Of a DNA stretch of 21,931 nucleotides, positions 12,830 to 20,548 are shown piece by piece. A program made the position numbers and the translations under genes. The stretch spans positions 1-21,931 of the forward strand of contig DATGYC010000170.1 of NCBI GenBank assembly GCA_035298385.1, written 5' to 3'. Numbering within the stretch: position 1 is the stretch's first letter; the number at the start of each line of letters is the position of its first letter. The DNA comes from DATGYC01 sp035298385 (GTDB lineage Bacteria > Bacillota > Sulfobacillia > Symbiobacteriales > Symbiobacteriaceae). Below the pieces are notes generated by a model. That model was not told where the DNA came from and ran no database searches. It saw nothing but the letters and a program-made list of their open reading frames with translations.

Positions 12830-15800
12830 CTAGGAGCACTTCGAGTAGCCGCAGTTGTGGCAGGTTACGCAGCCCTCGCCCACAGCCAAGGCGTGCGAGC
12901 CGCACTCCGGGCACGGATCGACATGGACGTCCTTCTCCGCCCCCGCCATCACCGGCAGGTGCGATGCGTGATGATCCTCCGCGTGCCCAGCATTCAGGCT
13001 GACCACCATCGACCCGCTGGACTCCTTCCAAGCCAGGAAGCGCTGCAGTCCCTTGGCGATCGCCGAGGCGAGCGAGGTGACCCGGTTCGGGCCGAAGCCG
13101 TACGAGCCCGAACCGCCGATGTTCTTCAGCGTGTCGACCACGATCTCGATCCGCTCCCGGACTGGAACGTCCGACCGGAGCCGGAGCAGCTTGGAGACGA
13201 GCATCCCCATGCCAACGGCATCCGCCATCAGGTCCGAGCCAGCCGCACCAACGTTGACGATGATCTCAAAGGGCGCCCCCTCATCATCCATGTGGACGTC
13301 GAGGGTCATCTTGCCGAAGTGAGTCGGAATGACGAACATCTTGCCGGCGGCCTCGGTCGGGCGGGGCGAGAGGGCTGGGCCGGTCAGGGCGGGCGCCGGT
13401 GCGTCAACCGCCTCTTCCTTCTTCTCCTCCGTCTTGCCGACCGTCAGGACCTGACCCCAGCGAGAGCCGTCGCGGTAGACGGTGATCCCCTTCAGGCCTA
13501 GCTTCCAGGCGAGATCGTAGGCCTCACGGACCTCCTCGACCGTCGCCTCGTTGGCGAAGTTGATCGTCTTCGAGCAGGCGGCGTCGAGCGGCTGGGTCAG
13601 GACGTCCGTCTCATCCCCGCCCTGGAAGGCGGCCTGCATCCGAACGTGCCAGTACGGTTCGATCTCATTCGCCACGACGAAGACCTTCTGCCACTGCTCG
13701 GGAACGCCGTCGACCCCGCGGCAGGAGCCCTTGGCGGCGATCTCCTGCATCAGCTCCTCGGAGTACCAGCCCTCCGCCTTGGCGACTGCCTCGAACTGGC
13801 CGTCGACGTCCAGCATGATCGAGCCAGCCTGGTTGCGCGTGAAGACCAGGGCGAACTTCGGCTCGCAACCGCCCGAGACCGGCATCTCCGGCCGCGCGGC
13901 GATGATCGAGATCGTGCCCGTGGGAGCGACCGTCGTCAGGGTGGCGTTGCGGACCTTCAGGCCGGCCTGCGCCCACTGCGAGCCCTCCCACTCTGGGTAG
14001 ACGCCGCGCTCCTCGGCCAAGTGGCCGGACATAACGGCCGACTCCTTCTTAATGAAGGTCATCACCTCAGAGGCCTTGGCGCAGCCTTCCTCGGAGTCGT
14101 AGCCGAGGCCGAGCTGGACCAACATCTCCGCCCAGCCCATAACGCCCAGGCCGATCCGGCGGTCGCGACGAGCCTTCTCCGCCAGCTGCTCGAGCGGGTA
14201 CTTATTGGCGTCGATCACGTTGTCCAGGAAGTGCGTGGTCAGGTGGGTCACCTCGGCGAGGCGATCCCAGTCGACCCGAGCGTTCTGGGTGTACGGCTCA
14301 ATGACGAAGTTGGCCAGGTTGATCGAGCCAAGGTTGCAGGAGCCGTAGGGCGGCAGGGGCTGCTCGCCGCAATTGTGGGCGACTACACCATTAGCGATTA
14401 GACTGTGCGTGGTGAACTCCTGAATGTCGTAGACATCGATAGTCTCTGCGGGCTCCACCGCAACCACCTTGGCCGTAAACTTAGTGGACTTTCGCGACTT
14501 CCGCGCAATCTGACCAAGAAGCTCCGCCTTACGGCTAGCGAGTGAGATGCCGACAGACTCCTTGAAACGCAGAACGTCATCGCCGGTCATAATCAGCTCA
14601 AAGTAGCCCCGAGACTGGTACTCTCGATCCTCGCCATCAAGCGTGCGGTAGATAAAGCCGATTGTACCCTGCTTACCACGGTTGTAAATCGTGCTGCTGA
14701 TGCCCCAATTCAGCAGCAAAAGCTGCACGTCCTGTAGGAGCTCCTCTGAAGCCGACGTAAGACGGACGTCGCGGTGGTTCTCATCAACGTAATTGACCGT
14801 CCCATCCGCCGAGAAGAGCGCATCCAAGAAGGCTCGCACCGTCGCTTCCGAAGCCTCAAAGATCGCTTCCGGTACCCGCTTCTCATGGGCCCGAACGCGA
14901 CGGACACCGAGAGCTTCCAGACGATTGAGGAGCGCCTTCCGCTGGAAGAACAGATTGAACGTGCCATTCTCCCGCTCGTAGACCTTGCGATCGCCCCCAT
15001 CGAAACGAGCAACAAGCTGCTGGAAGTATGGGATTAGTTCGGCGTCACATGCGCCGAAGACGAGCCCCGCCCGACCCTCCTTGGTCAGCCAGCCATCACC
15101 GGTCAGCCAACCAAGGAGATGACCTAACTCCACACCGATCTCATCTACGGGTGCCCAGAGCCCCGGCCCAGACTGAATCAGAACTTCGTCACCTGGATTG
15201 AGCTCGCCCGCCTCCTTCCAGCCATCCACCGTAAGCAAACGGTGGTCCGGCGTCACCTTCAGCCGCTGACCGTTGGCGAGCTTTACCTCGACGCTCTGCT
15301 TCGTTCCGGTCCGTAGAACGCGAGCAGGGCGCATTGTCACACCCGGAACCCGGTACGGGCGCCCGTTGATAACGGTCACTTGGTTCCAGACACGATCGTC
15401 CGTAGCCACCTGAACGAGGCCGTCAGCACTGCGCGCGTACAGGTCGGCGATTCGCTCCAGCCCACGCTCAGTCGCAATGCGCGTCTCCGGATGGAAGCAG
15501 GGATTCGTGGCTTCAATGACCTCGGCGTGGTTGTTCGGGTTGCGCCGGTTCATCCGATCGATGAAGACGATGCCCGGCTCGCCGGTCGTCCAGGCGCAGT
15601 TGACCAGCTTCTCCCAGACATCCTTCGCCGATTGGTGACCAACCGGCTGCCCGTTGCGCGGGTTGAGGAGGTCATAGTCCGTGCCGGCCTCGAGCGCTGC
15701 CATGAAGGCGTCCGTGATGCCGATCGAGATATTGAAGTTGGTGATCTGAGTCAGGTCTTCCTTGCAGGCGATGAACTCCATGATGTCCGGATGGTCGACC

Positions 15801-16309
15801 CGGAGAATGCCCATGTTGGCGCCCCGGCGGGTGCCACCCTGCTTGACCGCCTCCGTCGAGGCATTATAGACCTTCAGGAAGGAGACCGGTCCCGAGGCGA
15901 CGCCTTGGGAAGAACGGACGGCATCACCGGCCGGGCGAAGACGAGAGAAGGCGAAGCCCGTACCGCCGCCCGTCTGGTGGATCAGGGCAGCCTGCTTCAT
16001 CGTCTCGTAGATCTCTGGAAGGGAGTCACCGACTGGAAGCACAAAGCAGGCAGAGAGCTGGCCAATCGGGGTGCCTGCACCGGTAAAGGTCGGAGAGTTC
16101 GGCATGAAGTCCTGGCGATCCATCAGGTCGTAGAACTCCTGCTGAAGTGCCTGGATCTGATCCGCCGACCGATTCCACTTGCGGTCCTCGGCAGCGATGG
16201 TCGAGGCGACCCGCAGCAACATCTCATGCGGGGTCTCCTTCGAGCCATCCTGCTTCAGGCGGAGATAGCGCTTCTCCAGGACCGTCTTGGAAATGTGTGT
16301 CAGTTCCAC
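12830..16309 (-). CDS. nrdJ: Class II (adenosylcobalamin-dependent) ribonucleotide reductase with in-frame intein
   Basis: 1159-residue precursor, GTG start; 783 residues after intein removal, within the usual NrdJ range. It reduces ribonucleotides to deoxyribonucleotides with a thiyl radical generated by coenzyme B12, and works without oxygen dependence. Landmarks: PNSPTFTGAGTPIGQLSACF (redox Cys88), HQTGGGTGFAFSRLRP, GTRRGANMGIL, the split finger-loop motif NP(intein)CGE with radical Cys647, the second redox Cys658 in YGSCNLGSINLANF, APTGTISIIA and KTINFANEAT. The C-terminus (about 1130-1159) is a zinc-ribbon-like tail with CPEC and CVTCHNCGYSKC, which supplies the cysteines that re-reduce the active site. 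No intact enzyme forms until the intein splices out. Cotranscribed with nrdR 56 bp upstream and expected to be repressed by it. Confidence 0.97.
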   Translation of the reverse strand: MELTHISKTVLEKRYLRLKQDGSKETPHEMLLRVASTIAAEDRKWNRSADQIQALQQEFYDLMDRQDFMPNSPTFTGAGTPIGQLSACFVLPVGDSLPEIYETMKQAALIHQTGGGTGFAFSRLRPAGDAVRSSQGVASGPVSFLKVYNASTEAVKQGGTRRGANMGILRVDHPDIMEFIACKEDLTQITNFNISIGITDAFMAALEAGTDYDLLNPRNGQPVGHQSAKDVWEKLVNCAWTTGEPGIVFIDRMNRRNPNNHAEVIEATNPCFHPETRIATERGLERIADLYARSADGLVQVATDDRVWNQVTVINGRPYRVPGVTMRPARVLRTGTKQSVEVKLANGQRLKVTPDHRLLTVDGWKEAGELNPGDEVLIQSGPGLWAPVDEIGVELGHLLGWLTGDGWLTKEGRAGLVFGACDAELIPYFQQLVARFDGGDRKVYERENGTFNLFFQRKALLNRLEALGVRRVRAHEKRVPEAIFEASEATVRAFLDALFSADGTVNYVDENHRDVRLTSASEELLQDVQLLLLNWGISSTIYNRGKQGTIGFIYRTLDGEDREYQSRGYFELIMTGDDVLRFKESVGISLASRKAELLGQIARKSRKSTKFTAKVVAVEPAETIDVYDIQEFTTHSLIANGVVAHNCGEQPLPPYGSCNLGSINLANFVIEPYTQNARVDWDRLAEVTHLTTHFLDNVIDANKYPLEQLAEKARRDRRIGLGVMGWAEMLVQLGLGYDSEEGCAKASEVMTFIKKESAVMSGHLAEERGVYPEWEGSQWAQAGLKVRNATLTTVAPTGTISIIAARPEMPVSGGCEPKFALVFTRNQAGSIMLDVDGQFEAVAKAEGWYSEELMQEIAAKGSCRGVDGVPEQWQKVFVVANEIEPYWHVRMQAAFQGGDETDVLTQPLDAACSKTINFANEATVEEVREAYDLAWKLGLKGITVYRDGSRWGQVLTVGKTEEKKEEAVDAPAPALTGPALSPRPTEAAGKMFVIPTHFGKMTLDVHMDDEGAPFEIIVNVGAAGSDLMADAVGMGMLVSKLLRLRSDVPVRERIEIVVDTLKNIGGSGSYGFGPNRVTSLASAIAKGLQRFLAWKESSGSMVVSLNAGHAEDHHASHLPVMAGAEKDVHVDPCPECGSHALAVGEGCVTCHNCGYSKCS
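14372..15499 (-). mobile_element. Intein with LAGLIDADG homing endonuclease, inserted in nrdJ
   Basis: 376 residues (271-646 of the precursor), from Cys271 (CFHPETRIAT, splicing block A) to Asn646 (VVAHN, block G), with Cys647 as the +1 extein residue. Block B is LKVTPDHRLLTVDGW (T-x-x-H) and block F is VYDIQEFTTHSLIANG. The penultimate His645 and terminal Asn646 needed for C-terminal cleavage are present, so splicing should work. The endonuclease domain has both LAGLIDADG helices with their acidic residues: LLGWLTGDGW (Asp405) and FLDALFSADG (Asp502), so homing activity may persist. Removal restores the RNR motif ATNPCGEQPLPP. Codon third positions look less GC-biased than in the flanking exteins by eye, consistent with horizontal arrival. 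Confidence 0.95.
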
Positions 16310-16365
16310 GTGCGGGCACTCCCTCTCAGAAGGTGTATAGGGTATAACGGCCTACCAAAACAAGT

Positions 16366-16818
16366 TCAATAGCTCTTCAGTAACTGCTCCAGCTGTTCGC
16401 GGAACTCGTTTACATCCTTGAACTCCCGGTAGACCGATGCGAAGCGAACGTAGGCGACACCATCCAACAAGCGAAGACGCTCCATCACCCGCTCCCCAAT
16501 CACGACGGAGGGAACCTCCTTGTCCAGGGAGGAACGCAGCTCTCGCTCAACCTCATCAATGAGCGACTCGATCTGGGCGAGGGCGACTGGGCGCTTCTCA
16601 CATGACCGCAGGACACCGGAGAGGAGCTTGTCCCGATCGAAACCCTCCCGTCGGCCGTCTTTCTTGATCACAATGAGCGGCGGGACCTCTAGCCGTTCAT
16701 ATGTATTGAACCGCTTCGCGCAGGCCACGCACTCCCGCCGCCGACGGATGGAGCCCTCCTCCGTGTGACGGGATTCCAGCACCTTGGAGTCGTCATGGCC
16801 GCAAAATGGGCATTTCAT
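16366..16818 (-). CDS. nrdR: Transcriptional repressor of ribonucleotide reductase genes
   Basis: 150 residues, the standard NrdR length. An N-terminal zinc ribbon (Cys3, Cys6, Cys31, Cys34 in CPFC and CVAC, with SRHTEEGSIRRRREC between) is followed by the ATP-cone domain (VIKKDGRREGFDRDKLLSGV) that senses ATP/dATP. When dATP is plentiful NrdR binds paired 16-bp NrdR boxes and represses RNR promoters. ATG start with GGGGGTG upstream. It is the first gene of an nrdR-nrdJ operon whose promoter carries two palindromic box candidates, implying autoregulation together with its target. This pairing with a class II reductase is well known. Confidence 0.97.
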   Translation of the reverse strand: MKCPFCGHDDSKVLESRHTEEGSIRRRRECVACAKRFNTYERLEVPPLIVIKKDGRREGFDRDKLLSGVLRSCEKRPVALAQIESLIDEVERELRSSLDKEVPSVVIGERVMERLRLLDGVAYVRFASVYREFKDVNEFREQLEQLLKSY

Positions 16819-16865
16819 CTACGCACCCCCGTTCATTTTCTTGTACACAACACCTGTGGATCGCT

Positions 16866-16874
16866 TGTGGATAA
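16866..16874 (-). promoter_or_regulatory. Perfect DnaA box in the nrdR leader
   Basis: The minus strand reads TTATCCACA at 16866-16874, the exact DnaA 9-mer consensus. A second partial copy (CGATCCACA, two mismatches) overlaps 16852-16861. They lie between the promoter and the nrdR start codon. DnaA is known to control nrdAB in E. coli; a replication-linked role here is inferred. A cluster of only one good box does not suggest a replication origin. Confidence 0.6.
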
Positions 16875-16878
16875 AACG

Positions 16879-16888
16879 CTAGATATAG
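16879..16888 (-). promoter_or_regulatory. NrdR box candidate 2 (CTATATCTAG)
   Basis: Near-palindrome CTATATCTAG on the minus strand, preceded by ACACC, resembling the NrdR consensus ACAC-(A/T)ATAT-(A/T)-GT core. It lies just downstream of the expected transcript start, and 33 bp (about three helical turns) from box candidate 1, the phasing expected of paired NrdR boxes. Confidence 0.6.
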
Positions 16889-16902
16889 GGTGTTCGAGTC
16901 GT

Positions 16903-16931
16903 ATCGTACCACTAGATCTAGGGAAACTCAA
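16903..16931 (-). promoter_or_regulatory. nrdR-nrdJ promoter (TTGAGT-17-TACGAT) with NrdR box 1 in its spacer
   Basis: Minus strand TTGAGT (16926-16931), 17-bp spacer, TACGAT (16903-16908) preceded by TGG (extended -10). The perfect palindrome CTAGATCTAG (16912-16921) fills the spacer, so a bound repressor would block RNA polymerase. With box 2 downstream of the start point, this is the standard layout of an NrdR-repressed promoter. Expected start near 16896. The remaining upstream stretch to 17068 shows nothing I can name. Confidence 0.75.
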
Positions 16932-17064
16932 CCAGACTTAGGTCCCATTTTCTTCGTTCTCAGGGAAAAAGCTTCCGCGGAAGAGGAATCGCTTCGATTT
17001 TCGGGGCCGGATGAGGAAATGAGTAGAAAGTTGAGATAGTCGTAGTGAACGGGCCGGCAAGACG

Positions 17065-17094
17065 CGAAACAGCCCCCGCTATGCGGAGGGCTGT
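17065..17094 (-). terminator. Terminator of the gene at the end of the pilus cluster
   Basis: Arms ACAGCCC-CCGC (17069-17079) and GCGG-AGGGCTGT (17083-17094) with a TAT loop and one bulged base; on the minus strand followed by TTTCGCGTC. Starts 11 bp after the stop codon and marks the end of the transcription unit before nrdR. Confidence 0.75.
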
Positions 17095-17104
17095 TCGGTA
17101 TGTG

Positions 17105-17551
17105 CTATTGGCTACCGATCATCGGCACAACGTCGATGTTCGCCCCGATCCGGTCACAGGCCGGCGGATGACCGAGGAGCAAGAAATCGACCTTGATACC
17201 GAAGAGGGCGCTGTAGAGGCGGATCAAGTAGGGCGAGATCGGGTACTCACCACGGCACATCTCCACTAGGTCCTGCTCTGGGTGCTCCAGGTAGGAGAGC
17301 CAAGCGCTCCACTGGTCGGGCGCCCAGAGGCCCCGCAGCACCTCATTCATCCAGGTGAAGCGTGGGCAGGCACCGCCCTCAGCCAGGGCCTTGCGTTGCC
17401 CGTAGGAGAGGCGTTCCCAGGCCCGGGTAAACTCGTGGCGAAGCCGGCGAAGCGCCCAGGGGTTAAACCCAGTTCGCTCCATCAGCTTCTCATCGACCGC
17501 TGTCCAGGTGGGATGCTGCCCCCGACCCATCTTGAGCGGCTGTGGTACCAC
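17105..17551 (-). CDS. Unknown protein with an XRE-like C-terminal segment
   Basis: 148 residues, GTG start (GGGGGGAG upstream); the ATG seven codons later is an alternative. I do not recognise the family. Tryptophan- and leucine-rich, predicted all-helical and soluble: WALRRLRHEFTRAWERLSYG, then LSYLEHPEQDLVEMCRGEYP. The segment ISPYLIRLYSALFGIKVDFLLLG (about residues 109-131) resembles the last helices of Cro/C1-type (XRE) helix-turn-helix regulators, where members read like SPELLRKIAEALGVSLDYLL. The first helices of that fold are not obvious, so DNA binding is uncertain. It lies 86 bp after pilO and may be transcribed with the pilus genes. Confidence 0.78.
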   Translation of the reverse strand: MVPQPLKMGRGQHPTWTAVDEKLMERTGFNPWALRRLRHEFTRAWERLSYGQRKALAEGGACPRFTWMNEVLRGLWAPDQWSAWLSYLEHPEQDLVEMCRGEYPISPYLIRLYSALFGIKVDFLLLGHPPACDRIGANIDVVPMIGSQ

Positions 17552-17578
17552 GACTACTCCCCCCTTCCCCTTCTACTT

Positions 17579-17604
17579 ACAAATACGGATAGCGCCGCAT
17601 TTGT
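17579..17604 (-). terminator. Hairpin after pilO, possible weak terminator
   Basis: A 10-bp stem ACAAATACGG (17579-17588) / CCGCATTTGT (17595-17604) with one mismatch position (G-U in RNA) and loop ATAGCG, in the gap between pilO and the following unknown gene. There is no T-run after it on the minus strand, so it may only process or attenuate the transcript. Confidence 0.4.
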
Positions 17605-17637
17605 GTTCGGTATCAGCCTCGAAAATCGTCGGAAAAT

Positions 17638-18675
17638 CTATCCAAGTTGCTCGGGCGTCGGGATCCACTGCTCCGGATTCTCCGGGCTGGGCGCATAACC
17701 CCGACCGTTGAAGGCGTTCTCCACGTACTGCGTGAACTCGGCCACACCGTCCTGGGCGAACGGATCCTTGCGGCCCGCCTCGGTGGAGAAGGTCATGTCG
17801 CTCGTCGCCGGTCCGACCTTGGCCTGCTTGAAGTAGAGCTGAATGGTGTAGCTGCCATCTACCTCGGGCGAGGAAGCAAGCAGGTTGAAGGCGTTAGCGC
17901 TCTTTCCCTCCGTGATCAACCCGGTCGCCTTCTGCCAGTCAGGCGCTGCGGTCCGGACGAGGGCGATCTGATCGTTGGCAAGGAAGAGCGGCATCTCCTC
18001 AAGCATCTGAGTGAAGTGTAGTTGCTGGCCAAACTGCCCGGACAGCTTCAGTTCCATGCTGATCACGACGATCGAACCGGGCGGCAGGGGCTGACTACAG
18101 GGCGCCCCACTCCCAGATTTGCCTGCGGTGGCGCCGTTCGGCGCGCTAGGGGCCTGTGCCCCGGCCGGTTCACCGGAAGCGCCTCCGGCCTTCGCACCGG
18201 CGTTCTGACCAGCGGTGCCCTTGTCGTTGGCAGCGCCACTCCCTGCCTGCCCGCTAGCCTGCCCACCAGCGCCGCCAGTCGATGCACTGCACTCGAGCGC
18301 CTGTACCTGCTTCTTGGGATCAGCCGGATCGACCGCCCGTCGATCCGCCACCTTGATCCCCTTCACGTGGCCGCCACTACGCATCTCCGCCTGGCTCAGG
18401 TACCAGACGAAGAGCGCCGCCGCGTTCTTACCCGGAACCGAGGCATCCACGACCTCCTCGCGGGCGGCGACCGCCACCCTGCGAGCCTCTAAGTCGCCCT
18501 CCTGTGCCAGTTGCCGCTGCCCCTGCTTTAAGTCTCGCTCAACGGTCTCGAGCTTTGACTCCGCTTCCGTCCGCTTCGCCATCAATGGCTCGTGGACGAA
18601 CGAGTAGAAGCCGATCAGGGCGCCCAGGGCGACCGGGATCAGGATCAACGCCTTTTCACGTTGACTAAGCGCCAC
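17638..18675 (-). CDS. pilO: Type IV pilus assembly protein PilO-like
   Basis: 345 residues, longer than usual PilO (about 200) because of an insert. A cytoplasmic N-terminus (ALSQREKA) leads into one transmembrane helix (about 9-28), then a coiled coil (about 33-75: KRTEAESKLETVERDLKQGQ) and the periplasm/cell-wall-facing ferredoxin-like domain. This is the PilO/GspM plan; PilO pairs with PilN to form the inner-membrane alignment complex. Residues about 131-192 are a Gly/Ala/Gln/Ser-rich low-complexity loop bracketed by Cys129 and Cys193, which could form a disulphide at its base. Its start overlaps the pilN stop by 11 bp, implying translational coupling. Assignment rests on architecture and position after pilM and pilN more than on sequence motifs. 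Confidence 0.85.
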   Translation of the reverse strand: MALSQREKALILIPVALGALIGFYSFVHEPLMAKRTEAESKLETVERDLKQGQRQLAQEGDLEARRVAVAAREEVVDASVPGKNAAALFVWYLSQAEMRSGGHVKGIKVADRRAVDPADPKKQVQALECSASTGGAGGQASGQAGSGAANDKGTAGQNAGAKAGGASGEPAGAQAPSAPNGATAGKSGSGAPCSQPLPPGSIVVISMELKLSGQFGQQLHFTQMLEEMPLFLANDQIALVRTAAPDWQKATGLITEGKSANAFNLLASSPEVDGSYTIQLYFKQAKVGPATSDMTFSTEAGRKDPFAQDGVAEFTQYVENAFNGRGYAPSPENPEQWIPTPEQLG

Positions 18676-19384
18676 CCTGCGTCCCTCCCCTCAGCGGCTT
18701 CAACTCAAGGAAGACCTCAAAGTCCATCCGGCTGAACTCGCCCAGGACCAGCGGCGGCGTTGCTCCACCGGGCGCCCCTTGCGTGCCAGCCGGCTGACCG
18801 ACGGTCGCCGCCGACCCGGTGGCACCGGGCGTCGTAGCCGGGGCGGTCAACCCGCTCATGTTGATGGACCCATCCTTATCCTTGATCGTCAGCGTGACCA
18901 GCACGCCCTGTTCATTCAGATACCGCAATCCCGCGTACTCAACCGAGGGATGGTTGACCATGCCGCCAAAGAGCTGAGCGAGATCGATCAGCCCGCGGGC
19001 GTTCCCCTTCAACGTGACCTGCTCGCCCACCACCTTCAGCTCCGACCAGGTCATGTGCTGCGGTGTCATCTCGGCGAGGTTCTCAAGCAGTGGCGACCAG
19101 TCACGCCCCACGAGGGCCTTCAGGTCCCCCTCCGCACCGGTGACCTTCGCCTCCCGCTGCTTGATCGAGGCGGCATCGGCCAGCTTCAGTTCCACTTGCT
19201 GGACCTGCGCGTTCTTGGTCTGGATCTCCTGTTCCATCCGGCCGATGCCGGTCCAGGCGCTGACGTAGTAGGCCCCACCGCCAAAGAGCGTCAGGCCGAC
19301 GGCGGCGGCGATCATCGCCTCGCGGGCGCCGACTGGCTTAGGCGGCTGATATGACCGGGGCAGCAGGTTGATGCGAATGCCCAT
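18665..19384 (-). CDS. pilN: Type IV pilus assembly protein PilN-like
   Basis: 239 residues. The cytoplasmic N-terminus MGIRINLLPRSYQPP contains the INLLP motif that PilM grips in its groove. A single transmembrane helix (about 24-46), a coiled coil (about 50-85) and a ferredoxin-like domain (about 95-170: WSPLLENLAEMTPQHMTWSE, LKGNARGLIDLAQL) follow, as in PilN. A Pro/Ala/Gly/Thr-rich linker (about 178-215) interrupts the C-terminal part before FSRMDFEVFLELKPL. The ATG follows the pilM stop codon directly (TAGATG), with its ribosome-binding site GGAGGA inside pilM, so the genes are translationally coupled. Confidence 0.92.
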   Translation of the reverse strand: MGIRINLLPRSYQPPKPVGAREAMIAAAVGLTLFGGGAYYVSAWTGIGRMEQEIQTKNAQVQQVELKLADAASIKQREAKVTGAEGDLKALVGRDWSPLLENLAEMTPQHMTWSELKVVGEQVTLKGNARGLIDLAQLFGGMVNHPSVEYAGLRYLNEQGVLVTLTIKDKDGSINMSGLTAPATTPGATGSAATVGQPAGTQGAPGGATPPLVLGEFSRMDFEVFLELKPLRGGTQGGA

Positions 19385-20533
19385 CTAGCTGTCCTCCCCC
19401 CTCAGGGCCGACCCGATGGCGCCCAGAAGCAGATGCCCCACCGATGCCGCCTGCGGCTGAAGCCGTCCCGAGACCGGCATCTCGCCGAGGGAACCGGTCT
19501 GGACGCGGAGCGAGAGGTTCTCTCCAGCCGGGAGGGCGGCAGCGAGGCCGCTCGTCAGTGCCTCCATCATGTGCGGCAACCCAGCACCGCCACCAACGAG
19601 GAAGAAGCGCTCGATCGTAACGCCGCGGTTCTGGTAGAGGTAGTACTCGACCGAGCGGGCGACGGCATCGACCAGCTCGACGATGTGCGGCTCTGCCGCC
19701 GCCCGGACCGCATCCGAGGGCGCCCGGAGCGCCATCTCGGCCTCGTCGTGCGAGAGGCCCAAGCTGTCGGCCACGATCCCCCGGAGGTGGGTCAGGCCGG
19801 TCGGCATGGTGCGGGAGAACATCGGGACGCCGTGCCGGAGGATGGAGAGCTTGGCCGACCGCTCCCCGACATCGAACAGAACGAGCGGTCCGGTCGCGGC
19901 ATGCGGGGCGAGCCCAGCCCACTGGAGCGCTCGAAGCTGCACGAGGCAGTCGAGCTCGACCGCGTCGACCTTCAAGTTCGCCCGGTTGAGCGTGGCCAGG
20001 AAGGAGTCGACGAGCCGCCGATGTGTGCCGGCCAGGAAGACGGCCTGCTGGTGCTCGGGGATGCCGGAGGCCTCAGAGACCGGGGTGAAGTCCCAGATCA
20101 GATGCTCCTCCGGGATGGCCGAAAACTGCTGGGGCGCTTCGTACCGCATCGCCTGGCGAAGCTCCGCAAGCGGTGCCTTAGGGACGTTGATGTGCTGGTG
20201 GCGCAGGGAGGGGCCCCCGACGTGGGTGCCGACCTGCTTGATGGAGAGGCCCATCGCTTGGGTGGCGGCCTGGAGGAGATCACCGAGTCCGACAGGGTCC
20301 ACGATGGCGCTCTCCTCGGTGTAGGAGCCCTCGAGCGGGATGACGGCGAAGTTCTCAAGCTGCGGGCCGCCCCGATGCCACTTCACCTGGGCGATCTTGA
20401 GGGCGCCCGACCCGATGTCGATGCCGATCGAGGTGCCCATCTGGGGCAGGAAACTGGACCAGGTATGGCCGATCTGGCTACCCCCGGGTAGGGCGACGCC
20501 CTCCTTGGAGCGGAGCCGTGTCAGGAGGCTCAA
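19385..20533 (-). CDS. pilM: Type IV pilus assembly ATP-binding protein PilM
   Basis: 382 residues, TTG start with AGGAGGG 6 nt upstream. Actin/FtsA-like fold: phosphate-1 motif TSIGIDIGSGALKIAQVK (about 34-51), the PilM-specific region with KAPLAELRQAMRYEA, phosphate-2 motif LVLFDVGERSAKLSILRHG (about 215-235) and adenosine motif FFLVGGGAGLPHMMEAL (about 312-328). PilM is cytoplasmic, binds ATP and the PilN N-terminus, and links the alignment complex to the assembly motor. First of three tightly coupled genes (pilM-pilN-pilO). PilP and PilQ are not visible, as expected for a cell without an outer membrane. Confidence 0.95.
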   Translation of the reverse strand: MSLLTRLRSKEGVALPGGSQIGHTWSSFLPQMGTSIGIDIGSGALKIAQVKWHRGGPQLENFAVIPLEGSYTEESAIVDPVGLGDLLQAATQAMGLSIKQVGTHVGGPSLRHQHINVPKAPLAELRQAMRYEAPQQFSAIPEEHLIWDFTPVSEASGIPEHQQAVFLAGTHRRLVDSFLATLNRANLKVDAVELDCLVQLRALQWAGLAPHAATGPLVLFDVGERSAKLSILRHGVPMFSRTMPTGLTHLRGIVADSLGLSHDEAEMALRAPSDAVRAAAEPHIVELVDAVARSVEYYLYQNRGVTIERFFLVGGGAGLPHMMEALTSGLAAALPAGENLSLRVQTGSLGEMPVSGRLQPQAASVGHLLLGAIGSALRGEDS

Positions 20534-20548
20534 TTACGTCCCTCCTCT

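Noticed and set aside
12575..13501. 308-codon plus-strand open frame
   Set aside because: Spans the HNH start, the operon terminator and the nrdJ 3' end on the opposite strand; no family similarity or ribosome-binding support.
15380..16372. 330-codon plus-strand open frame
   Set aside because: Antisense to the N-terminal part of nrdJ, rich in Arg/Val/Asp as expected for a shadow frame; no recognisable motif.
16852..16921. Possible replication origin near nrdR (DnaA box)
   Set aside because: Only one perfect 9-mer and one partial copy, no AT-rich unwinding region and no dnaA/dnaN or gyrase genes nearby; transcriptional control is the simpler reading.
19433..20491. 352-codon plus-strand open frame
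   Set aside because: Lies entirely opposite pilM, whose ATPase motifs are certain; long antisense frames are usual in GC-rich codon-biased genes.
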